Source: Candidatus Zixiibacteriota bacterium (GTDB lineage: Bacteria; Zixibacteria; MSB-5A5; GN15; PGXB01). From it: a stretch of DNA of 64,000 nt. The notes under the pieces are model-generated. The model was not told the DNA's origin. It saw only the letters and a list, made by a program, of their open reading frames with translations, and searched no databases. The stretch spans positions 1-64,000 of the forward strand of contig JAFGTT010000031.1 of NCBI GenBank assembly GCA_016933955.1. The letters are read 5' to 3'. The translations under genes and the position numbers were made by a program. Shown in pieces: positions 62,876 to 64,000 of this stretch (position 1 is the first letter of the stretch; every line of letters begins with the position of its first letter).

Positions 62876-64000
62876 GTTCCAGAACCTTTCCGGTTTTTTT
62901 GTCGATTTTAACCCGGTCGGCCAGTTGGTGACCGACCAGCCAGATAATACCTTTCCGGTCTGCGACCACCGGGATTTCATCCCTGATTACCGGCGGGATC
63001 TTCTTATCGGTAAGGAAATTGCCGACCTTACGGGTACCTTTCATACCCAGCGGGGTAAAACTGTCGCCCGTTTTGATTGATCGGAAGGATAATGGCGGAG
63101 AAATCTTATCAAAGTCGATATTAATTTTCATACCGGCCTTCTGAGTTTTCATGATGGCTTTTCGGGGCGAAGAAATAAAGCCACATCTCAGATCGGCCAT
63201 CAGTCCCTCAATCGGGGTGGTTCCCGGTAATTTCAGTTCGCGCCGTTTGATGGTCGTTTTCCCCCGCAACAGGTAGAGCCTGTCATTATACCTGACGATC
63301 TTGATTCGACCCGCCAGATCGAATGCTTTATATTTGCCTTCAGCCAGCCTGATAATTCTCTCCACATCGGCAAAACTGCCGAAACCCGGACGGCCGCCGA
63401 TTTTATCCAGCAACTTCTTAATCAGCCGCCGTTTCAGCCAGCTATCATACGCGGACAATCTTTCTAAATCAACAATTATTTTACCCCCGGGGGTAAATCC
63501 GGCGATCTGCCTCAGTTCTTTTGTCGTAACATCTTCCAGGACGGTATTTTCCTCACCGATGATTTGCCCCAGATTAAAGACCGACTGTCGGATTTTGTTG
63601 CCGAAGTGCTTTTCAACAGCCGGTAATATCTTGTTTCGGATATAATTGCGGCTGTAATCTGACTTGAGATTGGAGCGGTCAAGTAAATATGGTTGTTTGA
63701 TTTTCCGGAGGAAACCGAGTAAATCCGATTTGGGCAGGTTAAAAAGCGGCCGAATAAAAATATCGGAACGCGGTTTGATAGGGTTCAAACCCTGTGGGCC
63801 GGTTCCCCGGAATATCCGGAAAAGAATGGTTTCGACGGTATCGTCAAGGTGAAGTCCCTGGGCGATTTTATCATAACCCTCCTCGATGGCGATTTCGCGG
63901 AGAATCGCTTTGCGGAAAAGATGGCCGGCTTCCTCAACCGAGATTTTCATCTCCTTAGCCAGAGCCGGAATATCATCCTCAATCAGGATAAAATCTATTT
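62838..64000 (-). CDS. tilS: tRNA(Ile)-lysidine synthase, 5' end beyond the window
   Basis: The frame is open to the window edge, so the true start and the N-terminal SGGxDS ATP-binding motif lie outside. Visible parts are LHLDDTVETILFRIFRGTGPQGL, the PP-loop family middle, and C-terminal TilS domains ending in the Hpt overlap. It converts C34 of the AUA-reading tRNA to lysidine. TilC-type end KVGNFLTDKKIPPVIRDEIP is intact. Confidence 0.93.
   Translation of the reverse strand, partial: IDFILIEDDIPALAKEMKISVEEAGHLFRKAILREIAIEEGYDKIAQGLHLDDTVETILFRIFRGTGPQGLNPIKPRSDIFIRPLFNLPKSDLLGFLRKIKQPYLLDRSNLKSDYSRNYIRNKILPAVEKHFGNKIRQSVFNLGQIIGEENTVLEDVTTKELRQIAGFTPGGKIIVDLERLSAYDSWLKRRLIKKLLDKIGGRPGFGSFADVERIIRLAEGKYKAFDLAGRIKIVRYNDRLYLLRGKTTIKRRELKLPGTTPIEGLMADLRCGFISSPRKAIMKTQKAGMKINIDFDKISPPLSFRSIKTGDSFTPLGMKGTRKVGNFLTDKKIPPVIRDEIPVVADRKGIIWLVGHQLADRVKIDKKTGKVLELEFIGKKDQGFA

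Overview
The window reads as chromosomal DNA of an uncultured-type diderm bacterium. Outer-membrane signs are an OmpA-family protein, two small beta-barrel-like proteins and a lipoprotein. A PEP-CTERM protein and a decayed protein with a FlgD-like C-terminal sorting domain are typical of FCB-group and related candidate phyla. Zixibacteria or a near relative is my best guess, but this is inference from gene style, not a marker-gene placement. Coding density is high. I saw no rRNA, tRNA, CRISPR array, intact insertion sequence or prophage.

Layout. 1-587 holds no gene, only hairpins and a tandem repeat. 603-16585 is mixed: an exonuclease, MFS and MscS transport, a histidine-ammonia-lyase-like enzyme behind a promoter and a strongly folding leader, a DDGSG-repeat surface protein, an ABC exporter, GalT, an LTA-synthase-like sulfatase, a transglutaminase lipoprotein, signal peptidase I, and an ECF sigma/anti-sigma pair. 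16651-24331 is a housekeeping block (recN, dnaG, mutS2, cvpA, yqeY, rpsU, a HIT gene) read leftward, with a consensus promoter before rpsU. 24469-29250 has motAB, then yebC-ruvC-ruvA-ruvB. 29251-31760 is an accessory patch: an FG-GAP pseudogene, a second copy of the dispersed repeat, a PEP-CTERM protein, a beta-barrel protein and a TauE/SafE remnant. 31765-38366 carries three EamA transporters, an L,D-transpeptidase, an M15 peptidase with an inserted calcium loop, and a DUF21 protein. 38488-45611 has an OmpA protein, a GNAT enzyme, a DUF362-ferredoxin protein, a small secreted protein next to a TPR-GAF-sigma54 activator, and a 26-residue lysine-rich peptide gene. 45723-48450 has a HIT protein and a divergent two-subunit aconitase-family enzyme whose large subunit carries an N-terminal DNA-binding-like region. 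48488-64000 is a leftward block: rho, rsfS, nucleotidyltransferase, panD, sugar isomerase, ptsI/ptsH, dprA, obgE, cdaA, folP, folE, ftsH, hpt and partial tilS.

Most genes serve genome upkeep, cell-wall building and remodelling, and central metabolism. The strongest candidates for something undescribed are the HTH-aconitase system with altered active-site residues in both subunits, the folded leader before a lyase whose MIO triad has Cys instead of Ser, and the secreted-peptide/sigma54-activator pair behind an 11-bp inverted repeat. Several genes lack a Shine-Dalgarno sequence and have a -10-like hexamer 8-9 nt before the start codon, so leaderless transcripts are possible.
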